A DNA stretch of 64,000 nucleotides, taken from contig NZ_BMCX01000001.1 in NCBI RefSeq assembly GCF_014635485.1, forward strand, positions 489,634 through 553,633. The letters are read 5' to 3'. The notes under the pieces are model-generated. The model had not been told where the DNA came from and searched no databases. It saw nothing but the letters and a program-made list of their open reading frames with translations. Of this stretch, positions 7,799 to 17,935 are shown in pieces (positions within the stretch are counted from its first letter, which is position 1; each line of letters begins with the position of its first letter). Source of the stretch: Corynebacterium pelargi. GTDB lineage: Bacteria; Actinomycetota; Actinomycetes; Mycobacteriales; Mycobacteriaceae. A program made the position numbers and the translations under genes.

Positions 7799-9265
7799 AT
7801 GGCCGAGTTCACCACCCGTCGCTTCGATGCATTCAACCCCACACTGTTGGGGCTTTTTGGCTCGATCCTGATGTTCTTTGGATCCTTCGGTGGCGGCGCC
7901 ATCAGGCACCGTGGCGGCGCGCTGGAGGCTTTAGGCCTTGAATTTTTGAGTTATGGCCACGGCGCAGGCTTTTCCAATATCACGTTGTGGGTTGGTACGG
8001 CCCTGCTGCTTTTTGCCTGGTTCCTCACCGGCAGGCTCGTCGCCAGAGGTTCGCTGCGCAGCACAGACCTGCTTCGAATCATCACGATTTGGGTGCTGCC
8101 CTTAGTGTTCGCTGCCCCGATCATGTCGCGCGATATCTACTCATATCTCATGCAGGGGGCGTTGCTTCGCGATGGCTTCGACCCCTATACCCAGGGCGCC
8201 TCCGCAAACCCCGGGCCGCTGCTGTATGAGGTTTCCCACGACTGGCGCAACACCACCACCCCCTATGGCCCGCTGCACCTTTGGCTCGGCAAGATCATCA
8301 CGAGCCTGTTCCCCGGCAGCATCGCCGCCGAAATCGCACTATTCAAACTCGCCTCGGTGGCAGGCTTCGCCGCGATCGCCTGGTCGGTTCCGCGCATCGC
8401 CACCATCCTGGGCGCAGACCCTGCCTACGCTTTGTGGATTGGTGTTGCGAATCCGGTGATGGTGTTCCACCTCATCGGCGGCATGCACAACGAGGCCATC
8501 ATGGTCGGATGCGTAAGCCTCGGGCTGCTCGCGGTGCTGCGAGGCCACTTTTATCCAGGTGTAGCGATCATCGCCATCGGCATGTCGCTGAAAGCCACCG
8601 CAGCAATCGCCCTGCCATTTGCCGTGTGGATCGTGGTGTCCCAGCAACCAGCGGCGAAACGTTGGACCACGTTTATACGCACCGCGGTATTAGGCGCATT
8701 GATCACCATCGGCATTTTGGCCCTGGTCACTTGGCTTTCTGGCGCATCCTGGGGCTGGATTGCAGCACTGACGGGCAATACCAAGGTGATCAACCCCCTC
8801 GCACTGCCATCGCTGATTACTGGCGCGATCGCCAGCGTGGGCGGGCTCGTGATCGAGCCTTTCCCCTATAACGCGGTGCTGGCGGTGGTACGCAGCCTCT
8901 CCATGGTGGGCATGCTCATCGGTTTGGTCTTTACCTGGTGGCATTTCCGCAAAACGCCGAGCGATGCCATCCGCGGCACCGCGGCGGCCTACACGGTGGC
9001 GTTTGTATTTAACGCAGTGACCTTGCCTTGGTATTACGCCAGCGTGTTATCGCTAGTGGGCACCTTCCGCAGCCCCCGCTGGCTTCGCGGTTTAAGCATC
9101 GGTGCCTCGATTGTGGTTGCCATGGCATTTACCGGCAGCGGCAACCACCAGCTTTATAACCCAGTGTGGATGGTGCTGCTGTTGATTGTGGCGTGGTGGA
9201 TGACAAGCCACATTCTCAAACTCGAGCGAGACACTACAGCGCGGCGGCTTGAGCCCTGCGCATAA
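7799..9265 (+). CDS. mptA: MptA, alpha-(1->6)-mannopyranosyltransferase of lipomannan synthesis
   Basis: MptA extends the alpha-1,6-mannan core of lipomannan/lipoarabinomannan on the outer face of the membrane using polyprenyl-phosphate mannose. The 488-residue product has about a dozen hydrophobic segments and a short extracytoplasmic first loop with the catalytic-type acidic motif SRDIYSYLMQGALLRDGFDPY, typical of GT-C enzymes. Synteny (idsA upstream, Rv2175c homologue and pknL downstream) matches Rv2173-Rv2176. GAGAG lies just before the ATG. Its 3' end overlaps the convergent Rv2175c-like gene by 32 bp. Confidence 0.9.
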   Translation: MAEFTTRRFDAFNPTLLGLFGSILMFFGSFGGGAIRHRGGALEALGLEFLSYGHGAGFSNITLWVGTALLLFAWFLTGRLVARGSLRSTDLLRIITIWVLPLVFAAPIMSRDIYSYLMQGALLRDGFDPYTQGASANPGPLLYEVSHDWRNTTTPYGPLHLWLGKIITSLFPGSIAAEIALFKLASVAGFAAIAWSVPRIATILGADPAYALWIGVANPVMVFHLIGGMHNEAIMVGCVSLGLLAVLRGHFYPGVAIIAIGMSLKATAAIALPFAVWIVVSQQPAAKRWTTFIRTAVLGALITIGILALVTWLSGASWGWIAALTGNTKVINPLALPSLITGAIASVGGLVIEPFPYNAVLAVVRSLSMVGMLIGLVFTWWHFRKTPSDAIRGTAAAYTVAFVFNAVTLPWYYASVLSLVGTFRSPRWLRGLSIGASIVVAMAFTGSGNHQLYNPVWMVLLLIVAWWMTSHILKLERDTTARRLEPCA

Positions 9266-9602
9266 CTTCGCGCGCAAGGTGCCCGTGGAGGGCATCAACT
9301 GGGCGACCAGGTAGGGAATCATCCTCTTCAAAGAGGTATTTGAAGATTTCCTCATCGGAGTAGCCGCCGTCGGCAAGCAAAGCAATGCAGCCAGGAACAA
9401 ACTTGTTGGTGGTGCCCTTGGCGCTTAAGAATGCCTCGGGGATCATTTTCACGCCGTCTTTGACCACGTAAATCAGCTTGTGCTCGCCAATGAGGTCATG
9501 CACGCGGGTAACGGGAATGCCAAGTCGCTCCGCATACTCGGGTACAGAGAGCAAGGGCTCTTCAGGGCTTAACACGGTCCAGGAAACTTGTTTCGAACTC
9601 AC
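9234..9602 (-). CDS. Rv2175c-like winged-helix DNA-binding protein
   Basis: The 122-residue product resembles Rv2175c, a DNA-binding protein phosphorylated by PknL. Residues 18-45 form a helix-turn-helix (SVPEYAERLGIPVTRVHDLIGEHKLI), followed by KDGVKMIPEAFL and a C-terminal helical part with LLADGGYSDEEIFKYLFEEDDSLPGRP. It is divergent from pknL, which starts 124 bases away, as in mycobacteria. The GTG start has no ribosome site, but TAGATT lies seven bases upstream, pointing to a leaderless transcript. Confidence 0.88.
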   Translation of the reverse strand: MSSKQVSWTVLSPEEPLLSVPEYAERLGIPVTRVHDLIGEHKLIYVVKDGVKMIPEAFLSAKGTTNKFVPGCIALLADGGYSDEEIFKYLFEEDDSLPGRPVDALHGHLAREVMRRAQAAAL

Positions 9603-9726
9603 CTAGCCAAATCTAGCCGTTACAGGCTCCAAATCCACGTTTTCGCTACGGCAAGTTCATTACGATGGGGCAACAGTTCCGACCCAGGTTCGCAATGCCA
9701 AAGCATCATCATCCATACTATTAGCT

Positions 9727-12075
9727 ATGGCAGAGCTTAAAGCAGGTGATCTTTTAGAGAACCGATACCGGATCGAAGCGCCCATCGCCAAGGGCGGCAT
9801 GTCCACGGTGTACCGCTGCCTCGATGTGCGCCTTGGGCGCCTGGTAGCCGCCAAGGTCATGCACGAGCGCTATTTAGACGACCCGGTATTTCGCCAGCGT
9901 TTCCAGCGTGAAGCACGTTCCATGGCGCAGCTTAGCCACCCATGCCTCGTTGGGGTGTACGACTTCTCAGCCGATGGCGACGAAGTATTCCTGGTCATGG
10001 AATTGATCACGGGCGGCACCTTGCGGGAATTGCTCGCAGAACGCGGGCCTATGCCACCTCATGCCGCCGTTGCCGTGATGCGCCAGGTGCTCACCGGTTT
10101 AGCTGTTGCCCACGAGGCGGGGATGATCCACCGAGATCTCAAGCCCGACAATGTGTTAATCCACAGCGATCACAGCGTAAAGCTGGCAGATTTCGGCCTC
10201 GTGCGAGCCGCCTCCGCAGCCCAGGCCACCAGTGCTCAAATCGTTGGCACGGTCAGCTACCTTTCGCCTGAGCAGGTATCCGGTGAAGAACTCACGCCCG
10301 CCAGCGATGTGTATTCAGCAGGCATCGTGCTGTTCGAGCTTCTTACCGGCACCACACCTTTTGATGGCAGCTCCCAAATCGCTCACGCCTATGCCCGTTT
10401 GGACCAGGACGTTCCAGCACCGAGTAGTCGTATCGCTGGGGTTCCTCCGCTTATCGACGAGCTCGTCGGCACCGCAACGACGCGGTATCCAGAAGAGCGT
10501 TTTGCCGATGCCGAGGAGTTCTTGCACGCCTTAGAAGACGTGGCTCAAGAGCTTGCACTGCCGGCCTTCCAAGTTCCCGTGCCGCTGAATGCAGCAGCTC
10601 ATCGCGCATCGGAATCCATGGTGGCCCCGATTGGCCCTACTGATTTGCTCACCACCAATATCCCCCGCGAGCAAGACGCCACCGAGGTATTCGGTACCGA
10701 AGTCATTGGAGAGGATTCCTCTGGAAAGCCCGAGGGCGCCACGGAGATTATCGGCGGTGCACCTGCCCACAATCCCAATGAAACGCAGGCGCTGTTTCCT
10801 GACTATCAGGAACCCGACGGCCATGATGATGAACCCAAGGCGCCTGAGACCACGGCGATGCCACCGGTGGCGGCACCAACGCCTGCCTACTCCCCTGCCG
10901 CCTCCTACCCGGCGCCTCAGCAGCCGGTTGCAAGGCCAGAGGAGTATCAGCATCAGGCGCCCCAGGTTCAGCAGCACGCCCAGGAGTACGTCAAGCCAGC
11001 AAGCAACCGCTCTGGTTGGAAGTTCGCCATTTGGATGATTGTGGTTGCCTTGTTCACCGGCGCCATCGCTATTGGTGCGTGGTGGTTCGGCTCAGGACGA
11101 TATGGGGAGATTCCCCAAGTCTTGGGCTTAGACCAAGTGGAAGCCACCGCCATGATCGAAGATGCGGGGTTTAGCAGCAGAGTTGAACAAGAGTATTCCA
11201 ATGAACCCGCAGATCAAGTGATAGGGACCCGGCCAGAGGTCGGGTCCAAGGCCGTTAAAGGCAACAACATCACCTTATTGGTCTCTCAAGGCCAGCCCAC
11301 GGTGCCAGAGGTGCCACCGAGTCGCACCGTGGATGATCTCACCGCCGCGCTGAAACAGGTAACGCTATCAGTGGCGTCGCAGCAACAGGAATACGACAAT
11401 GCCATTCCGGTGGGCCAAGTCATTGGAACAGACCCACAAGCAGGCACCGTAGTACCGGCGAATAGCCAGGTAAGGGTGAAAATCTCTAAAGGTCCTGCAC
11501 CGGTGAAAATTCCCAGCGTGCGAGGCGATAGTGCTGAACAGGCCCGTAAAAAGCTTGAAGAGGCCGGTTTGCGTGTCACTGAGGCCGAAGAGTTCAACGG
11601 CGACGAGGAAGCCGGCGATGCATTCGCTACCGAGCCTCCCGCCGGCACCGCGGTACCTCGCGACTCCACCGTGACGCTGAAGATCTCCACCGCAATCAAA
11701 ATTCCCGATGTCGAGGGGCTCTCTCAGCACGAGGCCGAGCAAGTCTTAGCCGATGCTGGAGTGGTTGTCACCGAGGTGAGCCGTTCAGATAGCTATAGCG
11801 GTAAGCGCCCAGACGAGGTAGCTCGAGTATGGCCATCGCCCGGCACCCTGGTTGATCCGGCTACAGCTCAAGTGCGCATGGAATTGGTTGGCGAGGTCAA
11901 GATTCCAAACGTCTTAAATAAAAAGCTTGGCGATGCTATTCAGATGCTCGAAGATGCAGGCTTTAAGGTCGAGGCAAGCTCAGGCAATAATGCCGCGCGA
12001 GTTTATTCTCAAAGCCCGCGAGGCGGTAGCGCCCCACCCGGCAGCACCATCACCTTAAAAGTCATCGGTGGTTAA
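9727..12075 (+). CDS. pknL: PknL, transmembrane Ser/Thr protein kinase with five PASTA domains
   Basis: The 782-residue protein has an N-terminal eukaryotic-type kinase domain (about residues 14-275) with the glycine loop AKGGMSTVY, the ATP-binding Lys43, the catalytic HRDLKPDN loop (Asp137) and DFG. A Pro/Glu/Thr-rich juxtamembrane linker follows, then one membrane segment (about residues 432-455) and five consecutive extracellular PASTA repeats to the C-terminus. PASTA domains bind peptidoglycan fragments or lipid II. Mycobacterial PknL lacks PASTA domains, so the corynebacterial form is the longer version. A TACTAT element five bases before the ATG suggests a very short or absent leader. 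Confidence 0.95.
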   Translation: MAELKAGDLLENRYRIEAPIAKGGMSTVYRCLDVRLGRLVAAKVMHERYLDDPVFRQRFQREARSMAQLSHPCLVGVYDFSADGDEVFLVMELITGGTLRELLAERGPMPPHAAVAVMRQVLTGLAVAHEAGMIHRDLKPDNVLIHSDHSVKLADFGLVRAASAAQATSAQIVGTVSYLSPEQVSGEELTPASDVYSAGIVLFELLTGTTPFDGSSQIAHAYARLDQDVPAPSSRIAGVPPLIDELVGTATTRYPEERFADAEEFLHALEDVAQELALPAFQVPVPLNAAAHRASESMVAPIGPTDLLTTNIPREQDATEVFGTEVIGEDSSGKPEGATEIIGGAPAHNPNETQALFPDYQEPDGHDDEPKAPETTAMPPVAAPTPAYSPAASYPAPQQPVARPEEYQHQAPQVQQHAQEYVKPASNRSGWKFAIWMIVVALFTGAIAIGAWWFGSGRYGEIPQVLGLDQVEATAMIEDAGFSSRVEQEYSNEPADQVIGTRPEVGSKAVKGNNITLLVSQGQPTVPEVPPSRTVDDLTAALKQVTLSVASQQQEYDNAIPVGQVIGTDPQAGTVVPANSQVRVKISKGPAPVKIPSVRGDSAEQARKKLEEAGLRVTEAEEFNGDEEAGDAFATEPPAGTAVPRDSTVTLKISTAIKIPDVEGLSQHEAEQVLADAGVVVTEVSRSDSYSGKRPDEVARVWPSPGTLVDPATAQVRMELVGEVKIPNVLNKKLGDAIQMLEDAGFKVEASSGNNAARVYSQSPRGGSAPPGSTITLKVIGG

Positions 12076-12083
12076 GACACAGC

Positions 12084-12122
12084 AAACGCCGCGCAGCCTA
12101 GAAATCTAGGAGCGCGGCGTTT
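12084..12122. terminator. Bidirectional intrinsic terminator between pknL and aroG
   Basis: AAACGCCGCGC at 12084-12094 pairs with GCGCGGCGTTT at 12112-12122, with an inner CCTAGA/TCTAGG stem. It lies between two convergent genes and can serve both. Confidence 0.85.
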
Positions 12123-12144
12123 GTTGGTTTTGGGTTCGCCCTAT

Positions 12145-13581
<1,437 letters not shown>

Positions 13582-13621
13582 TTATACCCATATGGCGGGG
13601 GCAACCTCATGGGCAAATATT

Positions 13622-14137
13622 TCAGGCCCGGCTCTGGAATTGGTTCTGTGCATCCAGCGGCAACACCCGCATGCAGGCTTTGAACTTCTCTAAATTATGG
13701 CGTGCATCCACCAAGGCATCGTGGTTGCCTGCAGGCACTTCCGGGAGCGCTGGCTTGCCGGCCATTTCCCAGTATTGGCGCAGCTCACGAGTATAGTGCG
13801 GGAGTTGCCGTGGCATGCTTCGCATATCGCCCCAAAGCTGTGCCAGCACCACGTGATCATAGGCACCCACCCACGCCCAAAGCTGAGGCCTGTCATCGTG
13901 GTGGGTGAGAAAATCGAGCACCTCGCGGCGAATCGTCTCCCGCGACTTCCAGGCTTGGTTTGAGGGATTCGGCAGTTTATTTAACACATTGTCACGAACC
14001 CAGCGGTTAGCGAGCTGATGATTCGCCTCAGTAGAAACGGCATAGTATTCACTGCCGTCTTCGCCGACGATGCCAATGGAGACAAGCTCAATAGTAGAGC
14101 CGTCTTCAATGAACTCGGTGTCGTAGAAATAACGCAC
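13622..14137 (-). CDS. RNase AS, adenosine-specific 3'-exoribonuclease (Rv2179c family)
   Basis: The 171-residue product is a DEDD-type 3'-5' exoribonuclease like Rv2179c, which degrades polyadenylate-containing RNA. It begins MRYFYDTEFIEDG (Asp6 and Glu8 as metal ligands), has WAWVGAYDHVVLAQLWG with the second Asp, and ends with HDALVDARHNLEKFK carrying the His and last Asp. Position between aroG and mptC is as in mycobacteria. The GTG start follows a TAAGGT that may be a -10 or a weak ribosome site. Confidence 0.88.
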   Translation of the reverse strand: MRYFYDTEFIEDGSTIELVSIGIVGEDGSEYYAVSTEANHQLANRWVRDNVLNKLPNPSNQAWKSRETIRREVLDFLTHHDDRPQLWAWVGAYDHVVLAQLWGDMRSMPRQLPHYTRELRQYWEMAGKPALPEVPAGNHDALVDARHNLEKFKACMRVLPLDAQNQFQSRA

Positions 14138-14296
14138 TGCCAGGCAACCTTACTTTTTGAGGCATTGGGTTTTCGTCACGGGTTTGGTGCGCACGCTGAA
14201 GCTTGACTTCGCAGATCTGCGCCAACCCCAAGCCTAAACCACGGCCACCAAGGCGAACGCACCGCACCCTTCGACGGGGATCTAGAATCAGCCAGT

Positions 14297-15583
14297 GTGA
14301 CCCCTACTCCAAGACCTCAAGGAACACTGCCCGAACTAGCGCGCATTGTCAGCCACCCTTTCGTGGTAACTCTTGCAGTGCTCATTGCTTGCGCCTGGAT
14401 GGTGTCGTGGAACCTCTCTCATACGCTCTACGCGGTTCCCTTTGGCACCCTCAGCGTGGATGAGTGGTTTCGCTACCATATTGACTTCGACGTCTACCGG
14501 GAAGGCGCTAAGGCCTACTTAGCTGGCGAGAATCTTTATACCCGCGACTACTCGGTGTGGGGCATCTATCTTCCTTTCACCTACCCGCCGCTGGCGGCCA
14601 TTCTGTTTAGCCCCTTCGTTCTTTTCCCAGTCAATATTGGCGCGACGATACTCAACGTGATCACCGCCTTGCTGCTGTGGCACGTGTTGGTGATGGTGAG
14701 CCGTCGCCTGCTTCCAATGTGGACTTCAGCGCAAGTCCGTGGTCTAGCAACGGTGGTGCTCCCCCTGATGCTCGTGCTTGAACCCATGCGCGAGACCATG
14801 AGCTTCTCACAGGTCAATGTGGTGTTGATGTGGCTGGTGGTGCTCGACATCGTGCCAAAACAAAAGCGGCTCCCCCGAGGCATCCTCGTCGGATTGGCCG
14901 CAGCCATCAAGCTCACCCCGGCTGTCTTTGGCCTGTACTTCCTTGTCAATCGCCAATGGCGTGCTGCGGCAACTTCAGTGCTCAGTGCCCTCGCGCTCAG
15001 CGCTATCGCCTGGGTGCTCGCACCTGCAAGCTCAAGCACATACTGGTTTAGCACCCTGCGCGATCCCGGGCGCATCGGTAACCTCGCTTGGCCGAGCAAC
15101 CAGTCCATTCGCGGTGTGCTCACGCGCGCGGGCGTGGAATCTTCTGCCCTATGGCTGTTGCTTGTCGTCCTCAGCATCGCGCTCATTGCTTTTGCCATGT
15201 GGCGGGTTTCGCTTCGCGCCGATGACCCCGCCGTGGTGTACGGGGTCACGGCAAACGCAGCGGTGGCGTTATTGTGTTCGCCAGTGTCCTGGTCGCACCA
15301 CTGGGTATGGATTGCCCCGGCGCTCCTTGCATTGACCTACGCAGCCATCGAACGTTCCAGTTGGCTGCTGGGCGCTTTCACGCTGGTATTTACTGTATTT
15401 TCCGTTCGAGCCCCTCACTGGATGTTGCCACGTGATCAAGATGCCGAACGCGCGTGGAGCTTAAGCCAGCAACTCTTTGGCAACGCCTTTGTTGAATTCG
15501 CGCTGATCGCCATTGTGCTCATGTGCGTATTGCCGGTGCGAACACAAAAGGCGCCTGCAGTTCAAAGCGCCGCCGAATCCTAG
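14297..15583 (+). CDS. mptC: MptC-like alpha-(1->2)-mannosyltransferase (Rv2181 family)
   Basis: The 428-residue polytopic GT-C enzyme of the GT87 type probably adds alpha-1,2-mannose branches to lipomannan. It has roughly ten membrane segments and an early loop with HIDFDVYREGAKAYLAGENLYTRDY, the extracytoplasmic Asp-containing motif of the family, followed by LPFTYPPLAAI. Synteny with aroG and RNase AS matches Rv2178c-Rv2181. A TAGAAT hexamer lies eight bases before the GTG start and no ribosome site is seen, so the mRNA is probably leaderless. Confidence 0.87.
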   Translation: MTPTPRPQGTLPELARIVSHPFVVTLAVLIACAWMVSWNLSHTLYAVPFGTLSVDEWFRYHIDFDVYREGAKAYLAGENLYTRDYSVWGIYLPFTYPPLAAILFSPFVLFPVNIGATILNVITALLLWHVLVMVSRRLLPMWTSAQVRGLATVVLPLMLVLEPMRETMSFSQVNVVLMWLVVLDIVPKQKRLPRGILVGLAAAIKLTPAVFGLYFLVNRQWRAAATSVLSALALSAIAWVLAPASSSTYWFSTLRDPGRIGNLAWPSNQSIRGVLTRAGVESSALWLLLVVLSIALIAFAMWRVSLRADDPAVVYGVTANAAVALLCSPVSWSHHWVWIAPALLALTYAAIERSSWLLGAFTLVFTVFSVRAPHWMLPRDQDAERAWSLSQQLFGNAFVEFALIAIVLMCVLPVRTQKAPAVQSAAES

Positions 15584-15610
15584 GCTGCTCTGCGCCGCAA
15601 TCCAGGCGTG

Positions 15611-16810
15611 TTATTGAAGCGCCTGACGATCCTCGCGCTGTGCTTGCTCCCGCGCCCGGCGCTCCACCGGGTGCAGTGCTCGCATGGCGCGCATTCGTTT
15701 CCGCGCCTTGGCGCTGTGGGGACGCAGCCAGGCATGGAAGGCCTCTGGGCTCGGAGGGAAAAGCGTCCATCCGATCACCGGCAATTTGCTCAGCAATTGC
15801 ATGGCGAATGCCCCTGCGATGGTCACTGGAATGCACAGCAGGACCCAGGTAGTGGTGTGCCCCATTAATTCGGGCACATCCAGGCCGATCCCGCCTTCGC
15901 GGTAGCGGAACCCGTACCCGAAGATCACCGTCAAGGCGATGGGGTGGCTGATATAGATCACCAGGGTGTGTCGGCCGATGCGCTTGAGTGCTTCTCCAAG
16001 CACAGGGATTTTGGCCAGCAGCACTGCCAGGATGATGCCACCGGGCAGGTGCAGCACCGTGGCCACGGTGTTGAGCACTTGGTGGAACTGGGCATCGTTG
16101 ATGTTTTCAGCTTGGACCAATACTTCTTTGGCTGCCATGTAGCTGAGCAACCCAATCAACAGCGCCCATGGTTTTAAGGCTTGGTTGGCAAAACGCTCAA
16201 TCAGTGGCCTGCCATACGCACCAATTAAAAAGCAGGGTAAGTAGGTCGATACCTTGGCTACCAGGGGTGGATAAGGAAAGACGGGCGCGAAGATGATCAC
16301 CAGGACAAGCACGCCCCACCTGGCCCAAGCTGGGAGCACCTTGGTTGCCCACAAGACCATAGTAAACAGCACCAGGGAGTGCAGGAACCAATACATGTTG
16401 CTCGACTCGATGAGTGAGTCAATGTAGTAGTCCTTCTCGGGCATCGGCTGCCCAAGGAACGCAAACCACTCGTAATTTTTCAGCCACATCTCCACCGGAG
16501 CCCAGCACAGATAGGGCACCGCGAGGAACCAGAGGCGCTTCGTCCATAGCTGGACAAAGCTGAACCGGAATACCTTGACGGAGAAGAACCCGCTAACCAG
16601 GAAAAACAGTGGCATTCTCAACGGCGCTAGCAGTTCATTGGCGTGGGCACCGAAGGTTTCTGAGCCATCGGGAACAGCGAGGGTGATATGCAAGAGCACC
16701 ACGCCCAGGATGGACAGCCCCTTGGCTACGTCTGGCCACGCCATGCGTTGTTGAGGCGCGGCGACTGGCACGACGGCTCCTTCCAGGCATTTCCAGGCAT
16801 CTAAGGGCAT
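15611..16810 (-). CDS. Acyltransferase 3 family membrane protein
   Basis: The 399-residue product has about ten hydrophobic segments and the acyltransferase-3 signature: WPDVAKGLSILGVVLLHIT near residue 27 (including the conserved His in the first membrane helix) and APLRMPLFFLVSGFFSVKVF. The C-terminus is a basic cytoplasmic tail rich in Arg. Family members O-acylate extracellular glycans, lipids or mycolates; the substrate here is unknown, but the neighbours make an envelope glycan or glycolipid plausible. No ribosome site; a GTATAAC element eight bases before the ATG suggests a leaderless mRNA. It is convergent with mptC. Confidence 0.8.
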   Translation of the reverse strand: MPLDAWKCLEGAVVPVAAPQQRMAWPDVAKGLSILGVVLLHITLAVPDGSETFGAHANELLAPLRMPLFFLVSGFFSVKVFRFSFVQLWTKRLWFLAVPYLCWAPVEMWLKNYEWFAFLGQPMPEKDYYIDSLIESSNMYWFLHSLVLFTMVLWATKVLPAWARWGVLVLVIIFAPVFPYPPLVAKVSTYLPCFLIGAYGRPLIERFANQALKPWALLIGLLSYMAAKEVLVQAENINDAQFHQVLNTVATVLHLPGGIILAVLLAKIPVLGEALKRIGRHTLVIYISHPIALTVIFGYGFRYREGGIGLDVPELMGHTTTWVLLCIPVTIAGAFAMQLLSKLPVIGWTLFPPSPEAFHAWLRPHSAKARKRMRAMRALHPVERRAREQAQREDRQALQ

Positions 16811-17011
16811 GGTGGCTTGTTATACGCACCAGGTGCTTGTGTGTCTCTGCAGTGTTGAGCACAGCGTTAGTTGGTGAACCTTCGCCTGAGGCAAAGCGGC
16901 CTCATCGCCACGCTATGCTCACCTGACGCTTGGCAACGCACTGGTGACACGCAAACAAACCTCCAGTTTAGCGTCGCTTTAAGGCGCTGCATAGTCACTT
17001 CACGCAAGAAA

Positions 17012-17072
17012 CGCCACGAACCGCTCCAGAGACTTGGCCTAAAGAAAGCCGTATCCTGGCGGTTTCGTGGCG
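17012..17072. other. Long-loop inverted repeat downstream of plsC
   Basis: CGCCACGAACCG (17012-17023) pairs with CGGTTTCGTGGCG (17060-17072) with a single bulged base and a loop of about 36 bases. It lies 20-80 bases after the plsC stop and could be a transcript end or processing structure; no T-run follows. Confidence 0.4.
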
Positions 17073-17090
17073 AATTATCGGCGAAGGGGC

Positions 17091-17840
17091 TTAGGCTCCT
17101 TCGGGGTAGCCCTTACCCGCTTCGAGCGATGCCTTCACCTCTGAGGCGTAGATGTCGACGTACTCCACGCCGACGAGCTCTGCGAGGGTGTGCATGACGT
17201 GGTCGGTGAGGTAGCGGGCTGCTTCGTGGGAATCTGGGTCGAGTCCAGCTTCTTCTACGAAGGCGCGCGGGGCGATGGGTTGGCCGATTTTCATGCGAAC
17301 TTTGGCCGGGCGTGGAATCCAGGAGCCAATCGGATTGGCTTTGCGGGTATCGATCATGGCCACAGGAATGACATCGACTCCTGACAGCAATGCGATTCGA
17401 GCCATCCCCGACTTGCCCTTGTACACGCGACCGTCCGGGGAACGGGTGCCTTCTGGGTAGATACCGAAGAGGTCTCCGTTATCGAGCACCTTGGTGGCCG
17501 CCTCAAGGAGTTGATCTCCCGCCTCGGCAGATCCACGCTCGATTGGCATCTGGCCTACAGAGGTAAAAAACCACTTTTGTAGCTTGCCGACGAGCGACGT
17601 GCCGGTGAAGTATTCGCTTTTCGCCGGGAATGTCAGTTGTCGCTCACACACCAGCGGGAAGTAGAAGGAATCCATCACGGCCTGGTGGTTTGAGGCCAAA
17701 ATGGCAGGCCCCTGGTTGGGAATGCGCTCAAGGTGTTCAACCTCGGGTCGATTGAGCACTTTTAGCCAAGGCCCAATGAGCACATGCTTGAAAACCCAGT
17801 ACCACTTATTGGGGATGTTCGCACTTCCGAGGATTCGCAT
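17091..17840 (-). CDS. plsC: PlsC, 1-acyl-sn-glycerol-3-phosphate acyltransferase (Rv2182c-like)
   Basis: PlsC acylates lysophosphatidate to phosphatidate in phospholipid synthesis at the inner membrane. The 249-residue product has the catalytic HX4D motif (His52-Asp57, NHQAVMDSF) and the glycerol phosphate binding motif PEGTRSPDG (Glu130-Arg133), plus MARIALLSGVDVIPVAM. It lies last in the minus-strand series with glk, pimB' and an NlpC/P60 gene. The ATG has no ribosome site, but TATTGT lies exactly seven bases upstream, indicating a separate leaderless transcript. Confidence 0.92.
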   Translation of the reverse strand: MRILGSANIPNKWYWVFKHVLIGPWLKVLNRPEVEHLERIPNQGPAILASNHQAVMDSFYFPLVCERQLTFPAKSEYFTGTSLVGKLQKWFFTSVGQMPIERGSAEAGDQLLEAATKVLDNGDLFGIYPEGTRSPDGRVYKGKSGMARIALLSGVDVIPVAMIDTRKANPIGSWIPRPAKVRMKIGQPIAPRAFVEEAGLDPDSHEAARYLTDHVMHTLAELVGVEYVDIYASEVKASLEAGKGYPEGA

Positions 17841-17935
17841 GCAATTGACAATATCGCAGTTCCGGAGATTTTTTCAAAGAAATTATCAAGGGATGTAGTT
17901 GGAATTATCTCCGCATCTCACAGCGACATTTCTTG

